This document shows positions 18,080 to 26,181 of a DNA stretch of 64,000 nucleotides, in pieces (position 1 is the first letter of the stretch; each line of letters opens with the position of its first letter). The position numbers and the translations under genes were made by a program. The stretch covers positions 248,001-312,000 of the forward strand of contig NZ_CP107985.1 of assembly GCF_036108815.1 (NCBI RefSeq), read 5' to 3'. Below the pieces are notes generated by a model that did not search any database, was not told where the DNA came from, and saw only the letters and a program-made list of their open reading frames with translations. This DNA comes from Streptomyces sp. NBC_00353. GTDB taxonomy: Bacteria; Actinomycetota; Actinomycetes; Streptomycetales; Streptomycetaceae.

Positions 18080-18721
18080 ATGGGGCGCCCACCAGGATTC
18101 GACAAGGACAAGGTCGTACAGGCCGTCGAGCGACAGTTCCGCCGTACCGGATACGCCGGTACCAGCGTTGACGACATCGCCAAGGCCGGCGGGCTGGGCC
18201 GCGGCAGCCTCTACGCCGCCTTCGGCGACAAGAGCAAGCTGTACCTGCGGACGCTGCAGGCGTACTGCGACCGCAACGAGACCGCCTGGGTGGCCGTACT
18301 CGAAGGCCCCGATGACACCGCGCTGGAACGGCTGCACGCGTATCTCGTGAAGTCAGCGCGGTTTGTGCACGATGACTCCGACGGGCTCGGCTGCATGGTG
18401 ACCGGCTTCGTCGTCGAGGGAGCCGACCACGATCCGCAGGCCACTGCACGCGTCCGGCAGGCCTTCACGAGAATTGAAGGTTCACTGACCGAGTGCGTTC
18501 AGGCTGCGCAGCGACATGGCGACCTCGACCCCGAGGCGGACGCCCCCGAAATCAGCCAACTGCTCATGGCAACCAACCGGGGCATGGAAGTACTGGCCAG
18601 GGCCGGGTTCGACGCGGTCGCACTGGAGCGCGTCGCCGATCAAGCATTCGCAGGACTCCCGCTCACGGCACGGGCCCGGTCCCAGCAGGCGCCCCGCCCG
18701 CTCGCCTCGGACGCCTCCTGA
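18080..18721 (+). CDS. TetR/AcrR-family regulator
   Basis: A 213-aa protein starting MGRPPGFDKDKVVQAVERQF, the usual opening of the AcrR-type DNA-binding domain. The helix-turn-helix is GYAGTSVDDIAKAGGLGRGS followed by LYAAFGDKSKLY. The C-terminal half resembles the TetR_C_16/DhaS-like ligand pocket. The ATG at 18080 is preferred because the conserved region begins there. It lies divergent to the DHA2 exporter and immediately before a dispersed repeat (18737). Confidence 0.9.
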   Translation: MGRPPGFDKDKVVQAVERQFRRTGYAGTSVDDIAKAGGLGRGSLYAAFGDKSKLYLRTLQAYCDRNETAWVAVLEGPDDTALERLHAYLVKSARFVHDDSDGLGCMVTGFVVEGADHDPQATARVRQAFTRIEGSLTECVQAAQRHGDLDPEADAPEISQLLMATNRGMEVLARAGFDAVALERVADQAFAGLPLTARARSQQAPRPLASDAS

Positions 18722-18736
18722 ACGCTGCTTGCTTGA

Positions 18737-19100
18737 GGGTCACAACTGCTGGGCACACAAGCCGCTTTGGCGAACATGGGCACGAATGAGCGAACGGTGC
18801 GACGGTCTGTGGGCATGGCTGGCGGGGTGTGCGTAATGTTCGCGCTGCGATCTGGGACGCCGGGTGTGGCGTCAGCAGTCGGGGCCCCCGTGTCACCAGC
18901 GAGATGGTTCGGGGCCTCCCCGTCGCCTCTGGCCACACCCATATGGCCAGATCGTAGGGATCCCGCCCACCCGGGACGGACCGCATACGGGATATGCGTC
19001 GCCGACCGGGACGCGAAAGCGGAGGACCAGCGCGCCCAACACCGTTCGGAGCGCGCCGGTGAGCCAGGACTCACTCCTGCTCACCGCCCAGGAACGGTCC
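18737..19100 (+). repeat. dispersed ~365-bp repeat, copy 1
   Basis: Begins GGGTCACAACTGCTGGGCAC and ends GCCCAGGAACGGTCC. Two further copies are inverted at 23317-23683 and 61709-62073; copies 2 and 3 differ at roughly 15-20 positions by eye, and copy 1 is more divergent. A short frame runs through all copies, but most differences change amino acids and other frames are equally open, so I read it as non-coding. It fills the whole space between two TetR genes. Confidence 0.8.
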
Positions 19101-19116
19101 GTACTCCGCAGTGCGG

Positions 19117-19743
19117 TCAGCGTTCTGCGGCGAATGACTCGACGTAGGCCAGGGCCCCGTACAGCGCGTCACGCAGGGGTGTGGACTCGCCGGCCGCCTG
19201 GTCCAGCAGCGCTCCGCCCTGGAACGCGGCGGCGAGCAGGTGGGCCAGCGCGGCCGGGTGGGCCTCCGGCCGCAGTTCGCCGCGCTCGCGCATCTTGCTC
19301 AGGCCGCGCTTGAACAGCTCCTGCCACCGCTCGAAGCCGTCGGCCACCACGTCCCGGTGGGAGGGCTCGATCTTGACAACCTCGGCGGCCAGGGAGCCGA
19401 ACGTGCAGCCGCCGCGCATCATGTCCTGCGAGGCGATGTAGGAGTCGGCCCACCGGCGCAGGGCGGCGAAGCTGTCCAACTCTCCCAGCTCCGGCGCCTG
19501 GTGGCGGGCGACGATGCTGTCGGCCTGCCAGGCGAGCACCGCGTGCACCAGGGACTCCTTGGTGGGGAAGTGGCGCGTCAGCTGTGAGCCGCTGACTCCG
19601 GCGGCCGCACGGATCTGCTCGTTGTTGGTGTTCTGCGCCCCGTGCTCGTAGATCAGCTCAGCTGCCGCCCTGACGATGCGTTCGCGTGTGGCCAGGCCCT
19701 TGGCGGTCAGCTTCCGATCCGGCGCTTCGCTGGTGGCGGTCAT
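19117..19743 (-). CDS. TetR/AcrR-family regulator
   Basis: A 208-aa protein from the ATG at 19743. The DNA-binding domain reads LATRERIVRAAAELIYEHGA, NTNNEQIRAAAGVSGSQLTR and HFPTKESLVHAVL. The C-terminal domain resembles TetR_C_33-like pockets (TFGSLAAEV). It is divergent from the MFS/NmrA/SDR operon, and two similar boxes in the intergenic region are likely its operators. The expected role is repression of that operon until an electrophile or drug binds. Confidence 0.9.
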   Translation of the reverse strand: MTATSEAPDRKLTAKGLATRERIVRAAAELIYEHGAQNTNNEQIRAAAGVSGSQLTRHFPTKESLVHAVLAWQADSIVARHQAPELGELDSFAALRRWADSYIASQDMMRGGCTFGSLAAEVVKIEPSHRDVVADGFERWQELFKRGLSKMRERGELRPEAHPAALAHLLAAAFQGGALLDQAAGESTPLRDALYGALAYVESFAAER

Positions 19744-19761
19744 GGTGTCCACCCTACCGCA

Positions 19762-19835
19762 AAAAAGGGGCTTGACAACCCATTCTGTGAGGTGTCTCCT
19801 GGGGGCAGGCGGAAAAAGGGCTACCAAGCCCATTC
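19762..19835. promoter_or_regulatory. paired operator-like boxes between TetR and MFS
   Basis: Two similar boxes lie 51 bp apart: AAAAAGGGGCTTGACAACCC (from 19762) and AAAAAGGGCTACCAAGCCC (from 19813), each followed by ATTC. Each is partly palindromic (GGGCT-ACCA-AGCCC in the second). The first contains TTGACA, a possible -35 element, so repressor binding there would block transcription. Confidence 0.5.
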
Positions 19836-19854
19836 CTTTGGAGAGGCTGACAGG

Positions 19855-21276
19855 ATGTCCACACAGGCTGCACCGCAGGCGGTCGCGACGACACCGCGCA
19901 CCGGCCCGGCCCCGGCCGTCACCGAGGCGGGTCACCCGCGCCGCTGGAGCATCATGGCGGTGCTGGGTGCCGTCGCCTTCATGGCGCAGCTCGACTTCTT
20001 CGTCGTCAACGTCGCCCTCGATGGGATCGGCCGGTCGTTCCCGGGCACGGGAGTCGCGAGCGTGTCGTGGGTTCTGTCGGCCTACGCGATCGTCTTCGCC
20101 TCCGTGCTCGTGCCCGCGGGCCGGATCGCGGACCACTGGGGGCGCAAGAAGATGCTGCTGTCCGGAGTGGCACTCTTCACCCTCACCTCCGCCGTCGCGG
20201 CCGCCGCACCCAGTCTCGGCGTGCTGGTCGGTGCCCGGGCTCTCCAGGCCGTCGGCGCGGCGATGATCGTGCCGACCTCGCTCGGCCTGCTCTACCCGAG
20301 CTTCCCCAAGCGCCGGCACACCCTGGTGGTCGGCCTGTGGGCGGGCATGGGCGCGATCGCGGCCTCGGCGGGCCCGCCCGTCGGCGGACTGCTCGTCACC
20401 CTCGACTGGCGGTGGATCTTCCTGATCAACGTTCCCGTCGGCATCGCCACCCTCGTCGCCGGCGCGCTGCTGCTGCCCGAGGTGCGCCAGCCCAAGGGGG
20501 CCGCTGTGCCGGACGCGGCTTCCGCCCTCGCACTGCTGCTGGCCGTGAGCCTGCTGGTGCTCGCCACCGTCCAGGGATCAGGGTGGGGCTGGACGGACAT
20601 CCGCACCGTGGCCCTGTTCACCGCAGCCGCCCTGGCCGCTGCCGCGACCATCGAGCGCACCCTGCGCGCCAAGGCGCCGGTGATCGAGAAGCAGCTGTTC
20701 GCCGGCAGGCCGTTCACCGCCGCCACTGTGGCCCTGTTCCTGTTCTCCGTCGGCTTCGCCATCGTCCTGCTCAGCACCGCCCTGTTCATGCAGGAGGTCT
20801 GGCACTTCAGCCCGCTGCGCGCAGGCGTCTCCATCGCCCCGGCTCCCCTGGCCTCGATCGCCTTCGCCATGAACGCCGGCCCCATCCAGAGCCGCTTCGG
20901 ACGCACCGCCCCCGTCGTGACCGGCACGCTGGCCATGGCACTCGCCGCCGCCTACTGGATCGCGACCGTGCACACCACCCCCGACTACTGGGGCGGCATG
21001 TTCCCAGGCCTGATCCTGGTCGGCCTGGCCGGCGGTCTGGCCCAGGCGCCGCTGTTCGCCGCCGCCGGCACCCTCGCACCCGAACGAGCCACCACCGCCA
21101 GCGCCGTACTCAACATGAGCCGCCAGATCGGCAGCGCCGTGGGCGTGGCCCTGCTCGTCGCCCTCACCCCCCAGGCCACGACCACCGGGTTCGACCGCGC
21201 CTGGTCCGTCCAGGGCGGCGCCGGAATCGCCGCGGCCACCGCGCTGCTCGCCCTCCGGCCCCGCCACACACCCTGA
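19855..21276 (+). CDS. MFS drug exporter (DHA2 type)
   Basis: A 473-aa, 14-helix exporter. Motifs: LDFFVVNVALDGIGRSFPG in helix 1, motif A GRIADHWGRKKML, and GMGAIAASAGPPVGGLL. The start at 19855 has GGAGAGG 8 bp upstream. It is the first gene of a probable three-gene operon with the NmrA-like protein (154 bp later) and the SDR (15 bp after that), under the divergent TetR regulator. Confidence 0.9.
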   Translation: MSTQAAPQAVATTPRTGPAPAVTEAGHPRRWSIMAVLGAVAFMAQLDFFVVNVALDGIGRSFPGTGVASVSWVLSAYAIVFASVLVPAGRIADHWGRKKMLLSGVALFTLTSAVAAAAPSLGVLVGARALQAVGAAMIVPTSLGLLYPSFPKRRHTLVVGLWAGMGAIAASAGPPVGGLLVTLDWRWIFLINVPVGIATLVAGALLLPEVRQPKGAAVPDAASALALLLAVSLLVLATVQGSGWGWTDIRTVALFTAAALAAAATIERTLRAKAPVIEKQLFAGRPFTAATVALFLFSVGFAIVLLSTALFMQEVWHFSPLRAGVSIAPAPLASIAFAMNAGPIQSRFGRTAPVVTGTLAMALAAAYWIATVHTTPDYWGGMFPGLILVGLAGGLAQAPLFAAAGTLAPERATTASAVLNMSRQIGSAVGVALLVALTPQATTTGFDRAWSVQGGAGIAAATALLALRPRHTP

Positions 21277-21430
21277 CCACACGGCCGCGGCCACTCGGGC
21301 CGGGCCCGCAACCACAGCCTCCTGCTGGACGGGCATCGCACCGCCTCTCACCCATCTCGTGCGACACCCGCTCGAAGGACTGACGCTGAAGTTCCCACCA
21401 GCTCCCTCTCGAACAACGGAGATCACCATC

Positions 21431-22306
21431 ATGGAACGCAACCTCCTCGTGATCGGGGCCACCGGCAAAACCGGCGGCCACACCACCGAACTCCTGCTCC
21501 AGGGCGGACACCGCGTCCGCGCACTCGTCCGCGGCCTCGACGGGCGCGCCGAGCGGCTCGCCGCCCTCGGAGCGGACGTCGTGGAAGGCGACGTCCTCGA
21601 CCTGGACTCCCTGGCCCAGGCGGCCAAGGGGATCGACGCCCTGTACTTCACCTATCCGATCCGCCCCGGACTGATGGACGCCACTGCGAACGTGGCCCAG
21701 GCGGCGGCGGAGAACGGGGTCCAGGCGATCGTGAACATGTCGCAGGTCTCCGCCCGCCGCAAAACCGCCAGCAACGCGGCACGTCAGCACTGGGTCGCCG
21801 AACGCGTCCTGGACCACGCCCCGGTCCCCGTCACCCACATCCGCCCAACCTTCTTCGCCCAGTGGCTGATCGACACCTGGGCCGACGGAACCGGCGAACT
21901 GCGCCTGCCGTTCGCCGACGGACGCCACGCCCCCATCGCGGAAAGCGACCAGGCGAAGGTGATCGCGGCCATCCTGGAGGACCCCGCCCCGCACGCCGGC
22001 CAGATCTACCCGCTGTACGGGGCCGAGGAACTCAACCACTACGAGATCGCCGAGAAGATGTCGCGGGCGCTGGACCGTGAAGTCACCTACGTTCCCATCG
22101 AACTCGACGAATTCGCCGCCATCCTGCACGGACGCGGCGCGCCGGATCACCTGATCCAGCACCTGCTCGCCGTGGCCGTCGACTACCGCAACGGCGTCTT
22201 CGCCGGCACCAACGACCTCGTGAAGACGATCGGCGGCAGCGACCCCCTCGACGTCGAGGGCTTCATCGCCCAAAACCGCGCGGCCTTCGACCTGCCCACT
22301 GCCTGA
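21431..22306 (+). CDS. NmrA-like NAD(P)-binding protein
   Basis: A 291-aa atypical SDR of the NmrA/azoreductase-like group. The N-terminal dinucleotide motif is GATGKTGGHTTELL; conserved blocks YFTYPIRPGLMDAT, NMSQVSARRKTASNAARQHW and IRPTFFAQWLID follow. Such proteins sense the NADP(H) redox state or reduce quinones; the Tyr/Lys active pair is not obvious, which fits a sensor more than a reductase. Start at 21431 after CGGAG. Part of the TetR-controlled operon. Confidence 0.85.
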   Translation: MERNLLVIGATGKTGGHTTELLLQGGHRVRALVRGLDGRAERLAALGADVVEGDVLDLDSLAQAAKGIDALYFTYPIRPGLMDATANVAQAAAENGVQAIVNMSQVSARRKTASNAARQHWVAERVLDHAPVPVTHIRPTFFAQWLIDTWADGTGELRLPFADGRHAPIAESDQAKVIAAILEDPAPHAGQIYPLYGAEELNHYEIAEKMSRALDREVTYVPIELDEFAAILHGRGAPDHLIQHLLAVAVDYRNGVFAGTNDLVKTIGGSDPLDVEGFIAQNRAAFDLPTA

Positions 22307-22321
22307 ACACTGGAGAAGACA

Positions 22322-23152
22322 ATGAGCGTTTGGTTCATCACTGGATCATCCCGGGGCTTCGGCCTGGAAATCACCCGTGCCGCCCTCGCCGCCGGGCATC
22401 AGGTGGTCGCGACCGCGCGGAAGGCCGAAACCGTCCGCGAGCAGTTTCCCGACGCCGGCGACGCGCTGCTCCCCGTGCCGCTGGACGTGACCGACCACCG
22501 GAGCATCCAAGTGGCCGTCGACGCGGCGGTCGAGCGGCTCGGCCGGATCGACGTCCTGGTCAACAACGCCGGCACCGGACTGCTCGCCGCCGTCGAAGAG
22601 TCCGACGACGACGCGGTCCGCGCGGTGTACGAGACCAATGTGTTCGGCCCGCTCGCCGTCCAGCGCGCCGTGCTGCCGGTACTGCGCCGCCAGCGCTCCG
22701 GCCACGTGATCAACATCAGCTCCATCGTGGGCTTCGCCACCGCGCCGGGCTGGGGCATCTACGCCTCCACAAAGTTCGCCGTCGAAGGCTTCACCGAGAC
22801 CCTCCACACCGAACTGTCCCCCCTCGGCATCCACGTGACGCTCGTGGAACCGGGCTTCTTCCGCACCGACTTCCTCGACCCCGCCAGCCTGCACACCGGC
22901 CCCGACACCATCGGCGACTACGCGCCCACCGTCGGCGCGATGCGTGCAGCCGCCGCGAGCCTGAACCACGCCCAGCCCGGCGACCCGGTCAAGGCCGCGC
23001 GCGCCATAGTCGAGATGGCCGCCGCCCCCGAGCCGCCCCTGCGCCTCCCGCTCGGAGCCGACACCCTGCAAGCCTTCGACGCCAAACTGGACACCTTCCG
23101 CAAAGAGATGGACGCCTGGCGGCACGTCGCCCTCACCACCGATCACGACTAG
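22322..23152 (+). CDS. SDR-family oxidoreductase
   Basis: A 276-aa classical short-chain dehydrogenase. Seen: TGSSRGFGLEI (cofactor motif TGxxxGxG), NNAGTG, catalytic Ser in NISSIVG, and the YASTKFAVEG active-site YxxxK. An NADP(H)-dependent carbonyl or alcohol conversion is expected. It lies 15 bp downstream of the NmrA gene, so it is very probably co-transcribed. The combination of exporter, redox sensor and reductase suggests a response to quinones or other electrophiles. Confidence 0.9.
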   Translation: MSVWFITGSSRGFGLEITRAALAAGHQVVATARKAETVREQFPDAGDALLPVPLDVTDHRSIQVAVDAAVERLGRIDVLVNNAGTGLLAAVEESDDDAVRAVYETNVFGPLAVQRAVLPVLRRQRSGHVINISSIVGFATAPGWGIYASTKFAVEGFTETLHTELSPLGIHVTLVEPGFFRTDFLDPASLHTGPDTIGDYAPTVGAMRAAAASLNHAQPGDPVKAARAIVEMAAAPEPPLRLPLGADTLQAFDAKLDTFRKEMDAWRHVALTTDHD

Positions 23153-23316
23153 GACAACACCGCTGAATCCGCCTTCTTCGCCACCACGGTCCGAAGCCAC
23201 TCAGGACCTTCGGCCGCGCTTCAATCACCCATGACCGTGACGTACTCGTTCTCCAGCTCCGTCAGACAGGCGGCGATCCGCTCGCCGCGCCGGGCGTCCA
23301 GCCGATCAGCTCGTGC

Positions 23317-23683
23317 GGTACCGTTCCTGGGCAGTGAGCAGGAGTGAGTCCTGACTCACCGGCACGCCCCGAACGGTCTTGGGCGCACTGGTCCTCCGCT
23401 TTCGCATCCCGGCCGGCGACGCATATCCCGTATGCGGTCCGTCCCGGGCGGGCGGGATCCCTACGACCTGGCCATATGGGTGTGGCCAGAGGCGACGGGG
23501 AGGCCCCGAACCATCTCGCTGGTGACACGGGGGCCCCGACTGCTGACGCCACACCCGGCGTCCCAGATCGCACCGAGAACATTACGCACACCCCGCCAGA
23601 CACACCCACCGATCGTCACACCGTTCACTCAATCGTGCCCATGCTCGCCAAAGCAGCTTGTGTGCCCAGCAGTTGTGAACCCC
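23317..23683 (-). repeat. dispersed ~365-bp repeat, copy 2
   Basis: Inverted copy of the element at 18737-19100. It contains the conserved hairpin CGCATA-TCCCG-TATGCG starting at 23420 and the near-perfect inverted repeat GTGAGTCCTGACTCAC. The left end abuts a short minus-strand frame (23227-23316) that reads like a protein C-terminus (ERIAACLTELENEYVTVMGD), which may be a gene tail cut by the element. Confidence 0.8.
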
Positions 23684-23840
23684 GGCGATCTCCATGACCG
23701 GTCGGCGTCCCGGCGTGACCGTGCGCGGCTCAGAGGCCGACCCCGGGGCCTCGCAGACCTCAGCCATGACCAGCTCGTTGCAGAGCGCGGAACCGGGTTC
23801 CCCGGGCCGGAGCCTGCGCGGCCTCGCTGCATCCCGACCG

Positions 23841-25223
23841 TCAACCTCCTTGAGGCAGCTGGGGCTTGATCCTGAAGAGCTCGCCGCCGACCTGGCCGAT
23901 GAGGTCGTGGCCGTAACTCATGAGCTCGGGAGCGATCCCGCCCTGCACCGGGCTCTTCGGCAGCGGCACCCGGCCGCGCCAGCGCACCGCACCACTGTCC
24001 AGATCGAGGCCCACCAGGTGCCCGGACGGGTCGAGGTAGTACGCCACCCGGCTGGTGAGGTCCACCGCGGCGGCGGAGGGCAACTCCCGCATCCCGCGGT
24101 CGCGCGGATCCTTGCGCAACGTCAGCCCGAGGTCGCGCGACCACAGCCGCTTGCCGTTGTCGGCGGAGTACGCGACGGCGCTGCCGTTGCTGCCGGCGGC
24201 CAGGATGAGGCCGTCCGCGACCACACCCGTCGGCAGGCCGTCGACACGGTGCTGCGTCACCGAGCCGGAGCGGGTGTCGACGCGGGTCAGGGTGGCGGGA
24301 CCGGGGTCGCCGAAGAACTTCTGTCCGCCGGCCATACCGCCCAGCAGCACGGCGTCCCCGTCCGTACCGATGTACGTGGTCGGGCCCTTGACGGTCGCGA
24401 CCGTCCGCGGCGTGCCCGTCGCCGGGTCAAGGCGGACTACGGTGCTCTGCTGCGGCGCCTTCTCGCTGTCCGGCGAGCATGTCAGGTACGGAACACCGCC
24501 GATCACGGCCCGGTCGCAATCGGCCTTCTTCCATCTGTACGTCCACAGCGCCTGGCCCGTCGCTCCGTCCAGCGCGAACACGCTCTTGAACGACGGAGTG
24601 TTGGCGAGGATCCCGCCGTCGAACAGCACGGCGGAGGTCCGGCCTCGGCTGTCGTCGGCCAGCTCGAGCTTCCACAGCACCCGCCGACTGTCGATGTCGA
24701 GGGCGACGAGGTCGGTGCCGGCCCGGGGCGCCCCCGGGGCGTGATCGGCGTAGGTGTACAACACCCCGTCACGGACGCCGGGCATCGATCCTGATGGGGT
24801 GCTGCTGCCGTTGGCGTCCTTGGCCTTCCGTTGCCATTCGACCTTTCCGGTACGGGCATCCACGCCGATGCTGTCGTACTCCATCCCCCGGCAGTACACG
24901 TCACCGGTATCGGCACCGATGGTGCAGGCGTCCCAGGACTTGCCGGGCAATGTGGTCTGCCAGGGCTTGCTCTGCTTACTCACCCGCCCGGCCGGTGGCT
25001 GCGCCTCGTTGTCGCCGCCCGCACCGGTGGCGAGGGCGGAGCCCAGGGTGATGCCGGCCAGGCCGAGGGCGGCTCCGGTCACACGAACGAGGTTGCGTCG
25101 TCGGCGGCGTCGCACGATGCGATCGGCGATGTCCGCAGGAGCGCCGGGGTCGTTGGGGGTCCAGGCGTGCAGGACGTCCCGGATCGCGCGGTCCAACTGG
25201 TCGGCGTTCTGGTCGGCGTTCAT
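23841..25223 (-). CDS. membrane-anchored PQQ-type beta-propeller protein
   Basis: A 460-aa protein with a ~45-residue cytoplasmic head (LDRAIRDVLHAWTPNDPGAP), a basic patch, one transmembrane helix (NLVRVTGAALGLAGITLGSA) and an outer domain of repeated PQQ-like beta-propeller blades (GMEYDSIGVDARTGKVEWQR; FALDGATGQALWTYRW; VAYSADNGKRLWSRDLG; LVGLDLDSGAVRWRG). Its start overlaps the end of the sigma factor gene by 4 bp. The arrangement is that of a signal-sensing partner of the sigma factor, but no classical anti-sigma motif is visible. Confidence 0.8.
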   Translation of the reverse strand: MNADQNADQLDRAIRDVLHAWTPNDPGAPADIADRIVRRRRRRNLVRVTGAALGLAGITLGSALATGAGGDNEAQPPAGRVSKQSKPWQTTLPGKSWDACTIGADTGDVYCRGMEYDSIGVDARTGKVEWQRKAKDANGSSTPSGSMPGVRDGVLYTYADHAPGAPRAGTDLVALDIDSRRVLWKLELADDSRGRTSAVLFDGGILANTPSFKSVFALDGATGQALWTYRWKKADCDRAVIGGVPYLTCSPDSEKAPQQSTVVRLDPATGTPRTVATVKGPTTYIGTDGDAVLLGGMAGGQKFFGDPGPATLTRVDTRSGSVTQHRVDGLPTGVVADGLILAAGSNGSAVAYSADNGKRLWSRDLGLTLRKDPRDRGMRELPSAAAVDLTSRVAYYLDPSGHLVGLDLDSGAVRWRGRVPLPKSPVQGGIAPELMSYGHDLIGQVGGELFRIKPQLPQGG

Positions 25224-25771
25224 GTGCGGGCTCCCTTCAGGGACATGTTGCTCGGGGTGGTTGTTGCGGTGGGCGCGGGGGAACCCAGCTCCGGTGCAAG
25301 TCTGCGCAACCGGGCCAGCGACCGGTGGGTGGTGCTGCGTACGGTGCCCACCGAGCAGCCCAGCGCGCCGGCGACCTCGGTCTCGGACAGGTCCTCGAAG
25401 TAGCGCAGCACCAGTACGGTGCGTTGTCGCGGCGTCAGCCGGGCCAGTGCCTGGCTCACGGTGATCCGCAGGTCGGCGGCGGATGTGCCGTCGGTGACAC
25501 CGAAACTCTCGGGCGGCGCGGCGAACGTCGCCTCTCTGTGCGGCCGGCGCAGCCGCCAGCGGCTGATCTGGTGGCGGTACATCACCTTGCGCACGTAGCC
25601 TTCCGGGTCCTCGATATGCCGCCAGCGGCCCAGCGCCTTCATCAAAGCGGTTTGCACAAGGTCTTCGGCCTCGTGGCGGTCACCGCCGGTGAGCAGGTTC
25701 GCCAGGCGCAGCAAGGCGCTCCACCGGGCATCGACGAAGTCCCGGAATCTCTCGTGGTCCTGCGGGTCCAT
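25220..25771 (-). CDS. SigE-family (SigE70) ECF sigma factor
   Basis: A 183-aa ECF sigma factor of the short actinobacterial SigE family. Region 2: FRDFVDARWSALLRLANLLT and HEAEDLVQTALMKALGRWRH. Region 4: LTPRQRTVLVLRYFEDLSET then VAGALGCSVGTVRSTTHRSL. It overlaps the beta-propeller gene by 4 bp (ATGA type), so the two are made together. The regulon is unknown. Confidence 0.9.
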   Translation of the reverse strand: MDPQDHERFRDFVDARWSALLRLANLLTGGDRHEAEDLVQTALMKALGRWRHIEDPEGYVRKVMYRHQISRWRLRRPHREATFAAPPESFGVTDGTSAADLRITVSQALARLTPRQRTVLVLRYFEDLSETEVAGALGCSVGTVRSTTHRSLARLRRLAPELGSPAPTATTTPSNMSLKGART

Positions 25772-26181
25772 GACCCCTCCCGTTCTCTAACGCCCACAAG
25801 GACGTGTGGACCGCAGGCAATCTATGTCTGTCGTTGCGGGTTTCTTCCGGGAGACCTTGCGCGCGCCGCGCGCTACCAGCGCGCTCGTGCACCTCGCCGA
25901 CGCCTTCGCCGTAGCCCACAGGCACGCCGCGAACCTCGCCGTCTGGCTGAAGAACCAGCGCGCCGCCGCACACCGCACTGCGAGCAACGGCGTTTGGGTG
26001 AAAGGTGCGTGCGGGCCACCGCCGCCTCGTTCCGCTCGATGGCCCGCCGCGCAGACTGCTGGCCGTGCCGCCGAAGCAACTCCCGTCCACCGCTCATCCG
26101 CCCAGCCCCGAACCATCGCGCCTTCCGGCAGGAGTGGCTCGAGTACGGCGAAGTCACTTGCCGGAGGTGCGGGCGCACCGG
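25772..26181. other. 410-bp region, possible transposase scrap
   Basis: A minus-strand stretch reads DFAVLEPLLPEGAMVRG, reminiscent of the N-terminus of IS5-like transposases, but the match is short and the rest is unreadable. Otherwise nothing recognised. Confidence 0.25.

Noticed and set aside
18767..19147. A ~126-codon frame within repeat copy 1 (and its equivalents in copies 2 and 3).
   Set aside because: Differences among copies mostly change amino acids, no ribosome site is shared, and other frames are equally open; treated as non-coding.
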